A stretch of DNA of 64,000 nt from Hirsutella rhossiliensis (taxonomy: Eukaryota > Ascomycota > Sordariomycetes > Hypocreales > Ophiocordycipitaceae). The translations under genes and the position numbers were made by a program. Under the pieces are notes generated by a model that saw nothing but the letters and a program-made list of their open reading frames with translations, did no database searches and was not told the origin of the DNA. The number at the start of each line of letters is the position of its first letter. The stretch's first letter is position 1. Shown here in pieces: positions 11,284 to 22,833 of the stretch. The DNA lies in NCBI RefSeq assembly GCF_020360975.1, contig NW_025408675.1, positions 1,178,001-1,242,000 of the forward strand. The letters are read 5' to 3'.

Positions 11284-13044
11284 TTATTATTATTATTATT
11301 ATTGTATTTTCCGTCCAGCGACCTTTAGGTCGCTCAGGTCCCCGAGACGGGGCACAGGACGTGCTGAGCTGCTGGAAGTCTACTATCGCGGAGTAGGCCC
11401 ACAATACGCGAAACGAAACGAGTACCAATCCGCGTCTTCTGCCCTTCCACAGAACGTAAACAATCCACCATTCAGCATTTCATCGGCTCAAAGGCGCTTC
11501 TTTGCTCAGCCTGCTGCCCGTCAGCGGGACGTTCAGGCGCGACAGCCATGTCTTTCGTTTTGGCCTCACAGGGCCGGTTCCGGAGAGCACCTCCGCCCGG
11601 CCGAGTCGGGTAAGAGAAAATGGGTGTGTGCAAACAAAGGGGAAGGGAAGGAGGGAAAGCGGTTGCTGCCGCCTAGTGGCGAGGGCAGATCGTTCCAAAG
11701 AACGAGCTTGCCTTCGCCACCTTGACGAACTGGTCGAAGTCTCTGCCTATTGCTCGGTTGACCGCCGCGCTCGGTGAGGGTGCCAACCTCATCCGATGTC
11801 GCGGCGCGATCTTCCGGCAATAGAAGAGATGCTTTGGTTCTTTTCGTCGACCACATGAGCACGTCAGTCGCGCATCGTCGTGGTTCAACCTTTCGTGGTA
11901 ATCAGCGAAGTCCCGTGGTGGGTTCTTGCTGCGAGCAGATGGTGGAGCAGAGGTCGTGGAATGGTAAGTTCTGGCGGGCAGCCAGTCGTGGCATCGAGGT
12001 CGAGGACCCTGTACTGTTGGGGTGCAGAAACTTCCCACCAGGCTTTGAATGCGTCTTTTGGTCGCTGCCTAGCGACCTTGCGCAGATATGCCAGCGTCGG
12101 GAGAGCGTCTGCAGGCTCGGGTTGAGAGGTTCCTGCCTTTGCTAAGGCGTCTGCCTGCTCGTTACCTGGGATGTTGGTGTGGCCGGGGATCCAGCGGATC
12201 TCAGTGGCACCATGTTCTGCGGCCAAGGCCTGGAATTCCAGGAACTCCTTCTGGGAGGAATCTGACGGCATGCCTTGAAGACACGTCGCGACCGCGAGGT
12301 TATCGAGGCATACGACAATCTGGTCTGCAGCCGGGAGGCTCAACGCAGCACGCAGACCTCTAGGAGCCTCTCGCCTCGGCATCAAAGACCTCAGCAAGCC
12401 CAAGACGGCCGTTACCGCTGAGGACGGTGAGTCCATCCTGATGTACCGCATAGCCGTACCCCGCGGCTCCTCCGGGGAGAGGGATCCGTCCGAGTAGACG
12501 ATTGCTGTCCGTGGAGCAACTGATTGGAGCCACTCGCCGAAGTTTGCCGCCGATTCTTCTTTCGGCGCAGTTTGCAAGGGTCCACGCTGGTCGCTGGCGA
12601 ACCTACGTGCGAGAAGGTCTGGCCTGGCGCACCTTGGGAGCAGCTCGTCAGTGCGACGCAGTCTGGTCCGGAAAGGTTGTCGTGGACGCTGGTATTTTAA
12701 CTTAATGGCCCTGTTGATGACAGGGCCCGGATCGGCTTCGTTCGCACCGCAAGCGGGTGCGCTTCGTCGAGGACTTGAGACGGGCTGCGAAGCGCGTTCG
12801 ACACGCCTGGAGCAGGTGCGAAACTGGCGGTATGCCCGCCTCCCGGTGCCTGGCGCTGAGCGGCGTCGTCTTCCAGACCGGGAGGATGGCTCGCATGGCC
12901 GTGTTGAGCGACTTGTCCATCCGCCGGATGAGGTGCCGTATTCTTGATGGCCCTTCCTTTGCCGGCTTATTCCATCGCGGGCAGGTCATGCCCGGGTACC
13001 ACGCCTCTGCCCCAAAGAACAATTGCGGCTCGATGCAGGCGCGG
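11284..13044 (-). mobile_element. 5'-truncated, decayed Tad/I-type LINE retrotransposon
   Basis: The element is 1,761 bp, read on the minus strand. It starts abruptly at 13044 inside the C-terminal part of the reverse transcriptase ORF (RACIEPQLFFGAEAWYPG, then MRAILPVWKTTPLSARHREAGIPP). It continues through an RNase H domain (AIVYSDGSLS, then VVCLDNLAVATCLQG, then IRWIPGHTNIPGNEQADALAKAG at about 12080-12500) and a Cys/His tail (HDDARLTCSCGRRKEPKHLFYC near 11850). It ends in (TTA)6 on the plus strand, which is a (TAA)n tail of the transcript. The coding frame shifts at least twice (near 12750 and near 11890), so this copy is dead. Identical 15-bp direct repeats flank it. The trinucleotide tail and the RNase H downstream of RT fit the Tad/I group of non-LTR elements. 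Confidence 0.9.
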
Positions 13045-13059
13045 ATCCCGAGGGGATAG
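13045..13059. repeat. Right target-site duplication of the LINE (15 bp)
   Basis: Exact copy of 11269-11283. The LINE reading frame stops resembling its family precisely at this boundary, which supports it as the insertion junction. Confidence 0.85.
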
Positions 13060-13749
13060 AAAGAGGGAAAGATCTGGCTATAGGGTAGGCAAGAGGCGCT
13101 GCAGATCCCTGCCCTGCCCTGCAGTGCAGCCTTGTCGACATGGCAGTCTGGCACCCAAAAAAGTGGGGCGTCCGGCAAACGTCACTTCACGTCCTCACTT
13201 CTTTGTTCGTGTGCAAACCTTTTTCCTCCCTCACCAACACGCCCACATTCATTCACACACATACGCGCGCGAAGACTGGCGGAAGTGCCAAGCTCCTGCG
13301 TGCCGCCTTCGCTGTCTATGCTGGCGGGCGCCGGCGCGAGAGCTTCGCCCATATCGACTGCAACCTTGGCAGCTGCGTGCGATCAGAATCCACAGCTCGT
13401 TGCGGCGACAGAGTCCCCCGTCCGGCGCTGAGCTCTCATTTCTCGACAGTGACTCTTCTCGTCAAGGCTCACTCTTGCGAGGAGCGCCTTGTCCCGATTT
13501 CTCATAACTTCCCGATCGAGTCGCCCGCCGAACGCACATATCCGGAGAGGCACTCAGCGAACACCTGCGCCTATACCTACACCCACCAACAGACATCATC
13601 ACCGAAAAAAACCACCACAGACCTACGCGCAACCACTCTGTGCGGTCTGGACCGGGCGCTTACCCAGGCACGTGTGCCAACCCACTCATCCACATCCTAC
13701 GCCGTCCACGAAACGGTCATTCGTCTGCCTGACGATACTACGAAACAAC
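13060..13749. other. Promoter and 5' leader of MEX67
   Basis: Pyrimidine- and CA-rich DNA with long open frames but no recognisable protein. It probably carries the MEX67 transcription start and leader; one CACGTG lies at 13671. Confidence 0.5.
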
Positions 13750-15965
13750 ATGGCTCCTCGCGGAAGATCATCTAGAGCCCGAGAGCCTCGAGGCTCAGGC
13801 CGAGCCGGCACAAGAGGGGGTGTCACGAAGCGCAAGGCGTCTGCAAGGATTGACGGCGATGGAGACCTGGACATGGATGCAACGAGCAAGCGGCCCAACA
13901 GAGCAGGGAACATGGACTTCAGCGGACCGAGAAGCAGGACAACTCCGCGATCGTTGCCTCCCCAGGTTCAAAGGAATCCCCGCGGTGGGTCGAGGACGGC
14001 TCAAACCGTCTTAAAGCATCTGAGGAGTGGCGATGGCTCCCTCGCTTCTCGCCTCTCAGATTCGACCGTCGGCAGGAGAAGGGGCAGAGGAGGCGGTCTG
14101 ACGTTCCTACGTGTTCGCGGCCTGAGACAAAGCAAAGCTGCGGCCAACCAAGACGGAGGTCTGGGCGACCTGCTCAGCTTTCTGGAGCGAAAAGCATCTT
14201 CATTCACCACAGGAGGTCAAGCCCGGCAGGTCATGATAAAAAAGGTGAGTTGCAGCATCGACGCGCTTCCGGGATGTCGACGTGTCGTCTGCCATATAAT
14301 CATTAGCGGCCCTGCCGCAAACCAGGACACTGTTGTGCCTCGGAACCCGCGTCTGACGTCATGGATCTACCTGGAATCCCTTCCCAACCCTCCCAATCTC
14401 GGTCATTTGCTGACGGCGGCAGTCTCACGCGGTGGGCGATTATGTCTTCATCGGAGCGACCAAGGAAGACGCGGAGGAGCTCATCAAACTCAACACCTTC
14501 ACCTTTGCCAGCGCACAGCTGGAGATTGTCGAATCGGATGAGGACCTCGGGCACCAGAGCAAGGTCACCGAGTCCAAGGAGACACAGGAACTACGCGCAA
14601 AACTTCAGACGATTCTGAGCCAACGGTATCTGAGTGCCAACAAATTGCTGAAGCTTGATGCCCTCGCAACCGACGCGCAGCTTGTCGATCTCGGCATGTT
14701 CGAGAACCGAGAGAGAGCCCTCAAGACGTTCAAAGGACTCATGGTGATTTGCGACGGCCTCTTTCGAACGATGGCGGAGAAGAACAAAGCCATTGAGAGC
14801 ATTAGCCTTGCCAGCAACAGCATCGACGATGTCTCCCAAGTCGAGTCGGTGGCAACCACCTTCCCACAGCTCAAGAACCTCGACATGAGTGGCAACCAGA
14901 TTGGCAACTTGCAAGCGCTAGAGCGCTGGAAAGGCAAGTTCAAAGACCTCGAAACTCTCTACATGACTGGAAATCCGATCGAGGCCACGGAACCCAACTA
15001 CCAGGCGACACTTCTGGAGTGGTTTCCCAAACTGCAGAACATCAATGGGACACATGTCCGGACTGCCGAGCAAATCGAACAGCAAGCTGCGGCCTCCAGG
15101 CCAAAGCCGATCCCTCAAAGCGGACCTGATTTTCGCGACGTCAACGGAATCGGCGAGAACTTTCTTCTCGAGTTCTTCACATCTTTTGACCAGGACCGGC
15201 AAGCCCTGGCCTCCCGGCTCTACGACGAGAGCAGCCAGTTCTCCATAGCCGTGGATGCACGATCCGTCAGAGACTCGGACGCACCGGCGCCGTTGCCGTG
15301 GTCGTCGTACATCAAGGTGTCACGGAACTTGATCAAAATTACCCATCAGAACGCCCGGATGCAGCGCCTCTTCCGGGGCGCCAACATCATCCAGGATATC
15401 TGGAAGGGCCTGCCTCTGACCAAGCACCCCAACATCAAGGAGGACCTGAGCAAGTACATCATGGACTGCCACCCCCTGCCCGGCCTTGCGGATCCCAACG
15501 GACAGATTCGCGTGGGCGTAGACGGCTTGATTGTCTCGGTTCACGGAGAATTTGAGGAGTACGACCAGAAGACTGGAGACGGGGGCAAGCGAAGCTTCTC
15601 ACGCACCTTTGTCCTCGGACCCGGCCAGCCAGGCAATGGCCCAATCCGGGTGGTGAGCGACATGCTGTCGCTGAGAGCCTACAACCCTCTTCCGAATGTG
15701 TTTGCGCCACCGGCAGAAGGCGCTGCGACTGCAAACGACCCTCGCCAAGCCATGATTACCGAGCTGTCGAAGCTGACGGGCATGGTGCCTGAGTACTGTG
15801 AAATGTGTCTGTCGCAAGTGGAATGGCAATTCGACAAGGCCATTGCCATCTTCCATGAGAAAAAGGTTAGTTTTCGGCACCTCCACGGCTGGATCTGCAC
15901 TGTCCACTGACAAATGACGACAGGCCGAACTACCCGCCGAAGCTTTTTCTTCGGTTCCCCAGTAG
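13750..15965 (+). CDS. MEX67: mRNA export receptor Mex67 (NXF1/TAP family)
   Basis: Three exons: 13750-14244, 14423-15865 and 15924-15965, giving 659 residues. Introns are 178 nt (GTGAGT) and 58 nt (GTTAGT). The first join restores MIKKSHAVGDYVFIGATKEDAEE; the second adds AELPAEAFSSVPQ, completing the C-terminus. Layout: a basic, Arg/Gly-rich N-terminus (1-150, RNA binding), an RNP-like fold (about 165-210), leucine-rich repeats (about 285-375, with SISLASNSID, LKNLDMSGNQIG and LETLYMTGNPIE), an NTF2-like domain (about 400-590, opening NGIGENFLLEFFTSF) and a TAP-C/UBA domain (about 596-659, with LTGMVPEYCEMCL and QVEWQFDKAIAIF). Mex67 pairs with Mtr2 through the NTF2-like fold and carries mRNPs through the nuclear pore by binding FG nucleoporins. 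It is divergent from MPH1. Confidence 0.95.
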
Positions 15966-18220
15966 AGGCGGCTAGGAACTGCAGTCCGGGGCTGGCGTCA
16001 ACGTACGACACGCGCGAGCAGCAGGGAGGAAGACAATTGAGGGGCCAGGAAGAAAAGGCTGGGGATGGCGGGAAGGAGGCCTAGCGATGACGCCCGATGA
16101 GATTGGAGTTGTGGAGCTGAGTAGTTGCGATATGTTATGGCACAAGTGCTGATGGCCAAGGGAAATTGGCCGGACGGCATACAGTTGTACAGGGGCTGGT
16201 GGCTTGCGGCTGATGGCCCTGTTCTCGACAGCCATTGGGGCAAGGATGGCTGCGGATGGTTGCTCAATGCGATTGCACGCCCTTGAGACGAGGTCAAGCA
16301 GGGAATCAGAGAGGCGGAGGGGAATGTTTAGATAGCCCGCAAGGGGACGAATCAAATGTGCAACCAGGATCTACAGTTGAGGAGTGAAGCGCCGGAGATG
16401 CCCACGTGCTCGAGCCGGTCTGCAGTGTGTGGCGTGTGGTCGGGACACGAGGGTGACGACGATGTGGTTGGGCAGATGGAACGATGAGGCTGAAGAGGAG
16501 CCCGAGCCAATGAGGGAGGGAATTGGGAGTCGAGAGGCGCTTGGAGGTGGTTCGACTTCTCCCTCGAGTGACAAAGTCGAGATTAGATTGTCGCACGCTT
16601 CGGTGATGTGCAGCCCGCAGGATTCTGATAGGCCAATTGATGGAGGGAGGGCAGGAGGGCGATTGGGTCTCAAGAAGGGTGCGGGGATGTGTCTTCCAGA
16701 GTCGACCGGGAGGTTCCAAAGGGCGATTGGCGGGAGGAAGCGTTGGGCACTTTGTAGCGCATACGGCCCTGTCTGGCTGGTACGATACCCGTTGGCTGGC
16801 TGGGCCCTCTGCGAGAGCACTAATTAATACAGCACTAAGTTGGCACCTGGCACCCAGAGGGGCCCAGCCAACGGGTCCGTACCCTGAAAATGGCGCCTGC
16901 CCCTTTGGTGGACACGATGACCTCATCGTCGCCGGCCCCTTTTCGCCTCTCCCGTACTCGGACCTGGCTTCGCCGAGCAATGGCCGGAGCCCGCCGCGGA
17001 CAGGCGGGCAAGAAAAAAGCGTGAAGAGGCAAAAGAAGAAAAGGCTCACCTAGCTAGCTACCTAGCTACGAGTCACGGCGGGATCTGCGTACTCGGCAAA
17101 TGCGGCGGGCTTGCCGCTCGGGTTCGTCACTCGCTTGCTCAGCGCATAAACGGGAAACGAAGTAGGGCAAAACTGGCATTGTCATGCTGTTCAAGTCTCG
17201 CACTGCAGGGGGCCATGACACAGCCGTATGTAAGGATAGCTGGTGTACTGTACGGTACTGCACGGTACTGTACGAGCAGAGACACAGAAGTGCATCAACG
17301 GCACGGCCAATGGGGTAGCTCACAGCAATCAGGGAACTCGTGCAACCCCGTTTACACGGGATACGTGTAGAACAATGGCCATGCAATGAGCATGGCGGCA
17401 CACGATGTCCAAGGCTTCTGGACGCATAAGCTTGTTCAAAAGATTATTAGTGCATCTAACCTTTGCTCCGCAGCAATCGCCCGGTCCGTCATGCCACTGC
17501 CTCGGGTTCGGCCCCAGACTTCCATTGTGGGATGATGAGGAATCGCGATAAAAAAGAGGCCATTGCTGGATTAGTTGCAATGCACTCTGGCCATACGCCG
17601 TAAGCTTTGATTCATGCGCCGCGTCATTTTCGGGCACAGCATGATTCACGCAAAGCCAACAACGAGTCCTTTTCTCACGGATCAAGTGCCCCAGACTTTT
17701 CCGTCCCTAATGTACAGAAGCCTTGGGCCCAACGGTAATCATCCCGTCTCTAATCATCCCGTCCCTACCTCGGGACCTTGTCTGGGCAAAAGGAGAGTCA
17801 AATTGACATCATGGGAGGCATCGTCGGATAACGTGCTATTGTGGGGAAAAGGGGGCACAGGCGCACGCACAGGTGGGATGGCGCGTTTCAGCATGGGCGC
17901 AGCTGGTGGGGGCGGCCAGGCCTCTTTCGGGCGGGCCCCGGGACAAACTGGTGGGTGGTGACTAGACAAGGGGCGACGCATCGCAATTTCTTCCTGCGTC
18001 GTCGTCCTAGGGTGATTTTGCTGTCTGGCTGTCAAGCGCGCCATGAAGCTTCTTCGCCTCTGTTGTTCTTCTCAAGTGTGCATTAACATTTGGATGCAGT
18101 TGACGTGCTGTCTCGGGCCTCTCGGTACTTGCGGCTTGGCGTGCCGTCCGCGGCCCGAGCGAGGGAGCCAGACAGATGGACGGGAACAGGAGGAGGAGCT
18201 GTGCCGCAATGATACAGCAC

Positions 18221-18325
18221 AGTACAGTAGATACAGTACGAACACCGCAGGCCGCAATACTACTAGTAGGTACTAAGGCACTACCTACCTACAGTAGTGC
18301 ACCTACAGTATAGTACTAGTAGTGC
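18221..18325. repeat. AGTAC/ACCTAC-rich cluster
   Basis: Tandem-like run of ACAGTAC, TAGTAGG, CTACCTAC and TACTAGTAG units, strongly self-complementary. It lies in the gene-free stretch upstream of the kelch-like gene. Confidence 0.5.
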
Positions 18326-18990
18326 TGCGCCGTCCGTTGGCTGCCGAAGCAGGTTCAGCCAGAGGCACAATGCTCCGAGGGAAAAGTCTAGGTCAGACAA
18401 TCAATCAATGCAGTGTTATTCCTGTCGCAGGCGTCGCTCCGAGTAGATATCCGCACAGCAGAGCGCATGCACACCTGCAGCGCCCAAGAGGCACAACGTT
18501 CAGTGGGCTATTGTTGTGTTCGGGCGCTTCCCACCACCCGGGCTCTACTACCAGTCGGTAGCAGTACGGCTGGTACGGAGTAGTAGTTAGTACCTGGGGC
18601 TCTACAGTTTTTGTGCAGACACAAGGCATTGTTCGCCATTGGCACAATCATTTACTTCCACGTCTGCCCACAATCTCACCTTGCAGAGACACTCAAACAA
18701 ACTCGAGTGGGTGTGCCGTCGTCGACAAACACAACAGTGATAGGCTCATCAGACGATCCCCCTTTCCCGCCACCCTGTCACAGACGGGTAGCGCCAAGAA
18801 CTGGTGGATTGTACCTTGCGTCGACGGGGAACCCGCCCTATGGGGCACCGCCGCACTAGAATGCGAGGTAGCGCGTCGTCATGCGGGACCTGCCCGTCAG
18901 CGCCCCGAAAGGAACGTTGCCGACGCGCCCTGACTGGCAAGTCGCTGCAATGCGCTCCTGACGGAATACGATCCAGAAGGAAGTGCCTTA

Positions 18991-19035
18991 AAATACCAAC
19001 CTACCTACCTTAACCTAGGTAGGTACAGTACCTAT
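18991..19035. repeat. CCTACCTACC...GGTAGGTACAGTACC inverted cluster
   Basis: ACCTACCTACC is followed within 10 bases by TAGGTAGGT, then ACAGTACC; this is the best formed fold-back copy of the recurring motif. Confidence 0.55.
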
Positions 19036-20640
19036 ACACAGGTGCATACGGTGGCCTCGTACAAGACAGCGGCAGCGGAAACGAAGCAGGGCAGCCACCA
19101 AGTAAAGAGGTACCTAAGGTAGATACCAGGTACCTTGGGCAAGTGCAGTACAAACCCCCCTCTGGCCAACAAACAAAGCCCAAAACCTCACCCCGCATTT
19201 ACCTACCTGCCGGTACTTCTTCTCCAGATGGCCTCTCCTCGCTGTCGATGGGGCAAAGCCGCCTTTGACATACCTACATACTGTAAATACGTACATACAT
19301 ACATTCATCAATTCCATCTTCTCTGGGCTTCGCGGGCCCCGTGCCTCTACCCAACGCCCATGCACGTAGGTACATGCGGGCTCGTGCATTACGACGGTGC
19401 CGTTGGGTTGTCGTGATTGGCTCCAGCAGTAGGGAGTACGTGCCTCCTCCCTGGCGCGTCCTGATCCCCCCCGTACCGGGTACATGCTTGCGCACACCCA
19501 GCGCCCTAGCCGTACCGTGTCGCGTCATGCCCGAGTGCACGGTGCACAGCCCGTGCCTGCGGGCCACGGTCTGCTTGGGAGGCCCCTGCTCGCTCTGCTG
19601 CTACGGTCAGGTACGGCACCGCGCACAGTGCCCCTGGTCCCCTCGCTCGGACTCGCTCCACCCCCCACCGCGCCCACCGTCCATGTTCCCTGTACCGGGA
19701 CAGGGACTGCTGCACACCTCACCCGCTCACACCACGGCACTGCCTCTTCCGCCGTCCCTCGTCGCTTCTCCCTGCCTTCTGTCCTCCACCCTCTCGCTCC
19801 CCCACGGGCCAGTCCTGCTCGCTGCCATTTGGACATTTCCGCCTCGACTGACGAATTCATCACGCCCTTTCCTTTGAACTCTTTGCTTTGGCTTCGCATG
19901 CGAACCTTGTCTGGTACGACAAGACCGTTGTTATTGTTGTTGTCTCTCCTGAGACGACTCATCCGCATTTTCGATTCGACATTGACGACGACTACCATTG
20001 TCAGACTGGTCTTGCCAATACGTCCTTCCTTCGTCTCACGCCGCCAGAGCCACAGCCGTCTTCTCCACGCCCTCTTCCTTTGACCAACTCGATGCCTTTA
20101 CCCATCTCGCTTGCTGCTTGATCGCGCCTGGACATTTTCGACCTACACGCTTGCCCCCAGAGTGTCTAGCACTTTGCCTGTTGATTTCCCACTCTTCGAC
20201 AACAGCTTCGACCTTGACCAGGGACCAGACGATTTGATTATATTTCGCCAGACAGACCTCTGCGCTCGGGGCTCATTGGGCCCTTACTTGTCCGCCTTGA
20301 TTTTGCGTCGTTGCTTCCACAGCTACTTTGACCGCCACTCACTTGGACTGATTGCACGCGCGTGCGCACCACAGCCAACCGACATTACGCCACACATCTA
20401 TCTAATCGACGAATACCGCCTGCCTCGCAACGACCCTCCCAGGCATAATCAGCGATCCAATTCGGCCCGTCCACGATTCGTGATCCTGCGTCGTCCCAAA
20501 CACCAGACACGCCTTGCCTGTTGTCGCGTTTCGACCACGGCCATGTCATGAACAGCCCAACACAGGCACTCGTGTCCATTTGATCCCGAGGTATACTGCA
20601 CTTCGCTCCCTTGCCCCTGGCACTGGGAGAAGCTGCAAAT

Positions 20641-22833
20641 ATGCCGGTCCCGAAGCCCCCCGCTTCGCTGGACAACTCATGCTTGGTAATTCACGACAAA
20701 ACGCTGTACTCTTACTCCCCCGAAGCATTCCTGTCCATCCCCCTGGAAAACGATGCACAATGGAAAAAACTCAAAATGGGCGTCAAGGTGACCGGTTCAA
20801 CGTGCATGGGGTCGACACCGCCAGATGCCAGCCAGGCTGGCTTTTACGTGGTCGGTGGGAAAGGAGGTCCCGACGACTTCTCGGGCCTGCAAAAATACAC
20901 GTACTCGACCGGCGAGTGGACCACCATCAAGCTCGCCGACCAGGTCACAAAGAATAGACAGGGGCACGCAGCCACCTACATCAAGGCCAATGATGCCCTT
21001 GTTATGTACGCCGGCAACCAAGACGACAGCCACGGCCCCTCCTCGCAGACATTTACCATCCAGGCATCCGAACCATTCGCCGTTCAAGGACACGAATCGA
21101 GCGCTCCACCCGCCGTGTCGCCCCTGATGTTCAGCTGGTCAGACGCCGACGCCGCCATGATTGCCGGAGGCGGCGATGCGCAAGGTACCAAAGTTTGGCT
21201 CTTCAACCCTGCCGCCCGCTGGAGAGACTCTGGCGCGAGCTTAAAACTGCCCCTTGAGGACACGACTTCCAAGCGACTCGCTCTCCACACCGCAGAGGAC
21301 GGGTCCAAGTCTGTCTACGTGTTTAACATCAATGAATCCCCCATTACTGTTGATCGAATTCCTGTACAGGATGAGAATGGTGATCCAATCCACGACTCGT
21401 CTCCAGTCGCCAGGCGAAGCTTGGACGAGGCTGCAGCGCAATCAAAACGCCTCTTGGCGCGGAACAACTGGCCCAAGTACAACTCGACTTTTGCGCCCGA
21501 GAGCATGGGACCGGACGTCGTCATGACATCAGGCCCCGACGGCTTGATAGCATTCGCGAGCAAGTACAGCCTTGAGTTTTTCGACGCAAAGGACAATAGC
21601 TGGATAAACGCCACCGCCATGCTGGGCGAAAAAGAGCGGCAAGTCAAGCTGTTTTCAACGGGCACTATCTCGGCGTCCTCCTCTTCAATAACCTCGTCGT
21701 CAACATCGGCCACGTCTTCGATGACCCGGACGACCTCGGGCTCCACAGCGGCGGCGACTAGCTCGAGCGCTGCGACGGGTCAAAACAAGCAAACGTCGGA
21801 CTTGAGCTCCAATGCCATTCTTGGCATCACCCTGGGCTGCGTCTTGGCCCTGATGGCTCTGCTCGGTCTCTTGCTGTTGGTTCTGCGGCGACGGAAGAGC
21901 CGCCGGCAATCTCCAGAAGTTGACGGTGCCGCCGACGAAAAGGACTCGACGGCTTTCGCTCAGAGTGCAATGCCCACCAGATCGGCCGGTCAGTTTCGCG
22001 GCCACTATCCGAAGGCGTCTCACGAGTCGTGGTCATCCATGGCCATTCTGATGGGACGCGTGGGCAAAGACAGACCCGGTCTAAGCAGGAGGCTGAGTAA
22101 CGGCACAAATCGGAGCTCTGTCAGCTCACTGCACAAGATCCTCAAGAGCACCATCAGCAAGCCCATTCCGCAATCGACCACTCATCCGGCCCTCGTCGGG
22201 CAGGATGAAAGAAACGTCGCGTTCGCTCCGGACGTGGGTAAGCCGCGGCCGCGGCCTCGGAACCTGCCCGCAGAGGCCAACGACAGCACTCGCAGGAGCT
22301 CTGGCTGGAATCGTTACTGGTCTGGCGGAAGCGCGCTCCAGATGCTCGGACTGGGACCTGCAAAGAGGAATACGGCTCTCTCGGATCAGAGTTCTCGTTA
22401 CTCCGAGGCCGGGAACCCTATCAAGGTCCGCCAAGACTCGGCGACTGTGCCGCCCTTGAACCTGGATGGGCGGCCTGAAGTCAGCAACGTCGTCTCCGGC
22501 AGTCCAATGGTGTCGCAATTCGCCAACGACGTGCGCTCGGAAGGCATGACGGGCAAGATTGTACGCCTCGCGTCTCGCGGGTCATCGGGCTACTCGAGTG
22601 GCGTACCGGAGAGCGTCAACGAAACTTGGGACCCCGCCGAGGCGGGCAACTGGGGCGCCAACCGAGCGCCGGCAGCCAGTGCCTATGCTCCGAGTTACTA
22701 CTTTGGAGCCTCGGGCGGCGCCGTTGCCCGGCCGCCGCCTCCCTCGGGCGTGAGCCAGCAACCTCAGCTTGCCATGGCTGCCACGTCGTCTGACATGAGC
22801 TGGCTCAACCTCGGAGACCAATCTCGACGGTAG
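20641..22833 (+). CDS. Kelch-like single-pass membrane protein
   Basis: Single-exon model of 730 residues starting at MPVPKPPASLDNSCLVIHD. Residues about 10-345 look like a kelch/galactose-oxidase-type beta-propeller (GFYVVGGKGGPDDF, YSTGEWTTIKL, RQGHAATYI, MIAGGGDAQGTKVWLF). A Ser/Thr-rich stalk (about 345-385) follows, then one strong transmembrane helix (about 393-416, ILGITLGCVLALMALLGLLLL) ending in RRRKSRR. The remaining 310 residues are a Ser/Pro-rich, probably cytoplasmic tail. No N-terminal signal peptide is visible, so either the helix acts as a reverse signal anchor or a short upstream exon was missed. The positive flank after the helix predicts propeller outside and tail inside. 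The function is unknown; a cell-surface sensor or wall-associated role would fit. It is not an enzyme on visible evidence. Confidence 0.8.
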   Translation: MPVPKPPASLDNSCLVIHDKTLYSYSPEAFLSIPLENDAQWKKLKMGVKVTGSTCMGSTPPDASQAGFYVVGGKGGPDDFSGLQKYTYSTGEWTTIKLADQVTKNRQGHAATYIKANDALVMYAGNQDDSHGPSSQTFTIQASEPFAVQGHESSAPPAVSPLMFSWSDADAAMIAGGGDAQGTKVWLFNPAARWRDSGASLKLPLEDTTSKRLALHTAEDGSKSVYVFNINESPITVDRIPVQDENGDPIHDSSPVARRSLDEAAAQSKRLLARNNWPKYNSTFAPESMGPDVVMTSGPDGLIAFASKYSLEFFDAKDNSWINATAMLGEKERQVKLFSTGTISASSSSITSSSTSATSSMTRTTSGSTAAATSSSAATGQNKQTSDLSSNAILGITLGCVLALMALLGLLLLVLRRRKSRRQSPEVDGAADEKDSTAFAQSAMPTRSAGQFRGHYPKASHESWSSMAILMGRVGKDRPGLSRRLSNGTNRSSVSSLHKILKSTISKPIPQSTTHPALVGQDERNVAFAPDVGKPRPRPRNLPAEANDSTRRSSGWNRYWSGGSALQMLGLGPAKRNTALSDQSSRYSEAGNPIKVRQDSATVPPLNLDGRPEVSNVVSGSPMVSQFANDVRSEGMTGKIVRLASRGSSGYSSGVPESVNETWDPAEAGNWGANRAPAASAYAPSYYFGASGGAVARPPPPSGVSQQPQLAMAATSSDMSWLNLGDQSRR

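Larger units (their letters stand above)
15966..20640. other. 4.7-kb stretch without a supported gene
   Basis: The stretch contains the 3' region of MEX67 and the promoter side of the kelch-like membrane protein gene. Many ORFs of 60-250 codons occur on both strands, as expected in GC-rich DNA, but none shows a known motif, plausible splice structure or hydrophobic profile. TACCTA/GTAC-rich clusters occur at 17048-17071, 18221-18325, 18991-19035 and 19108-19150. A long non-coding transcript or an unrecognised fast-evolving gene cannot be excluded. Confidence 0.5.
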
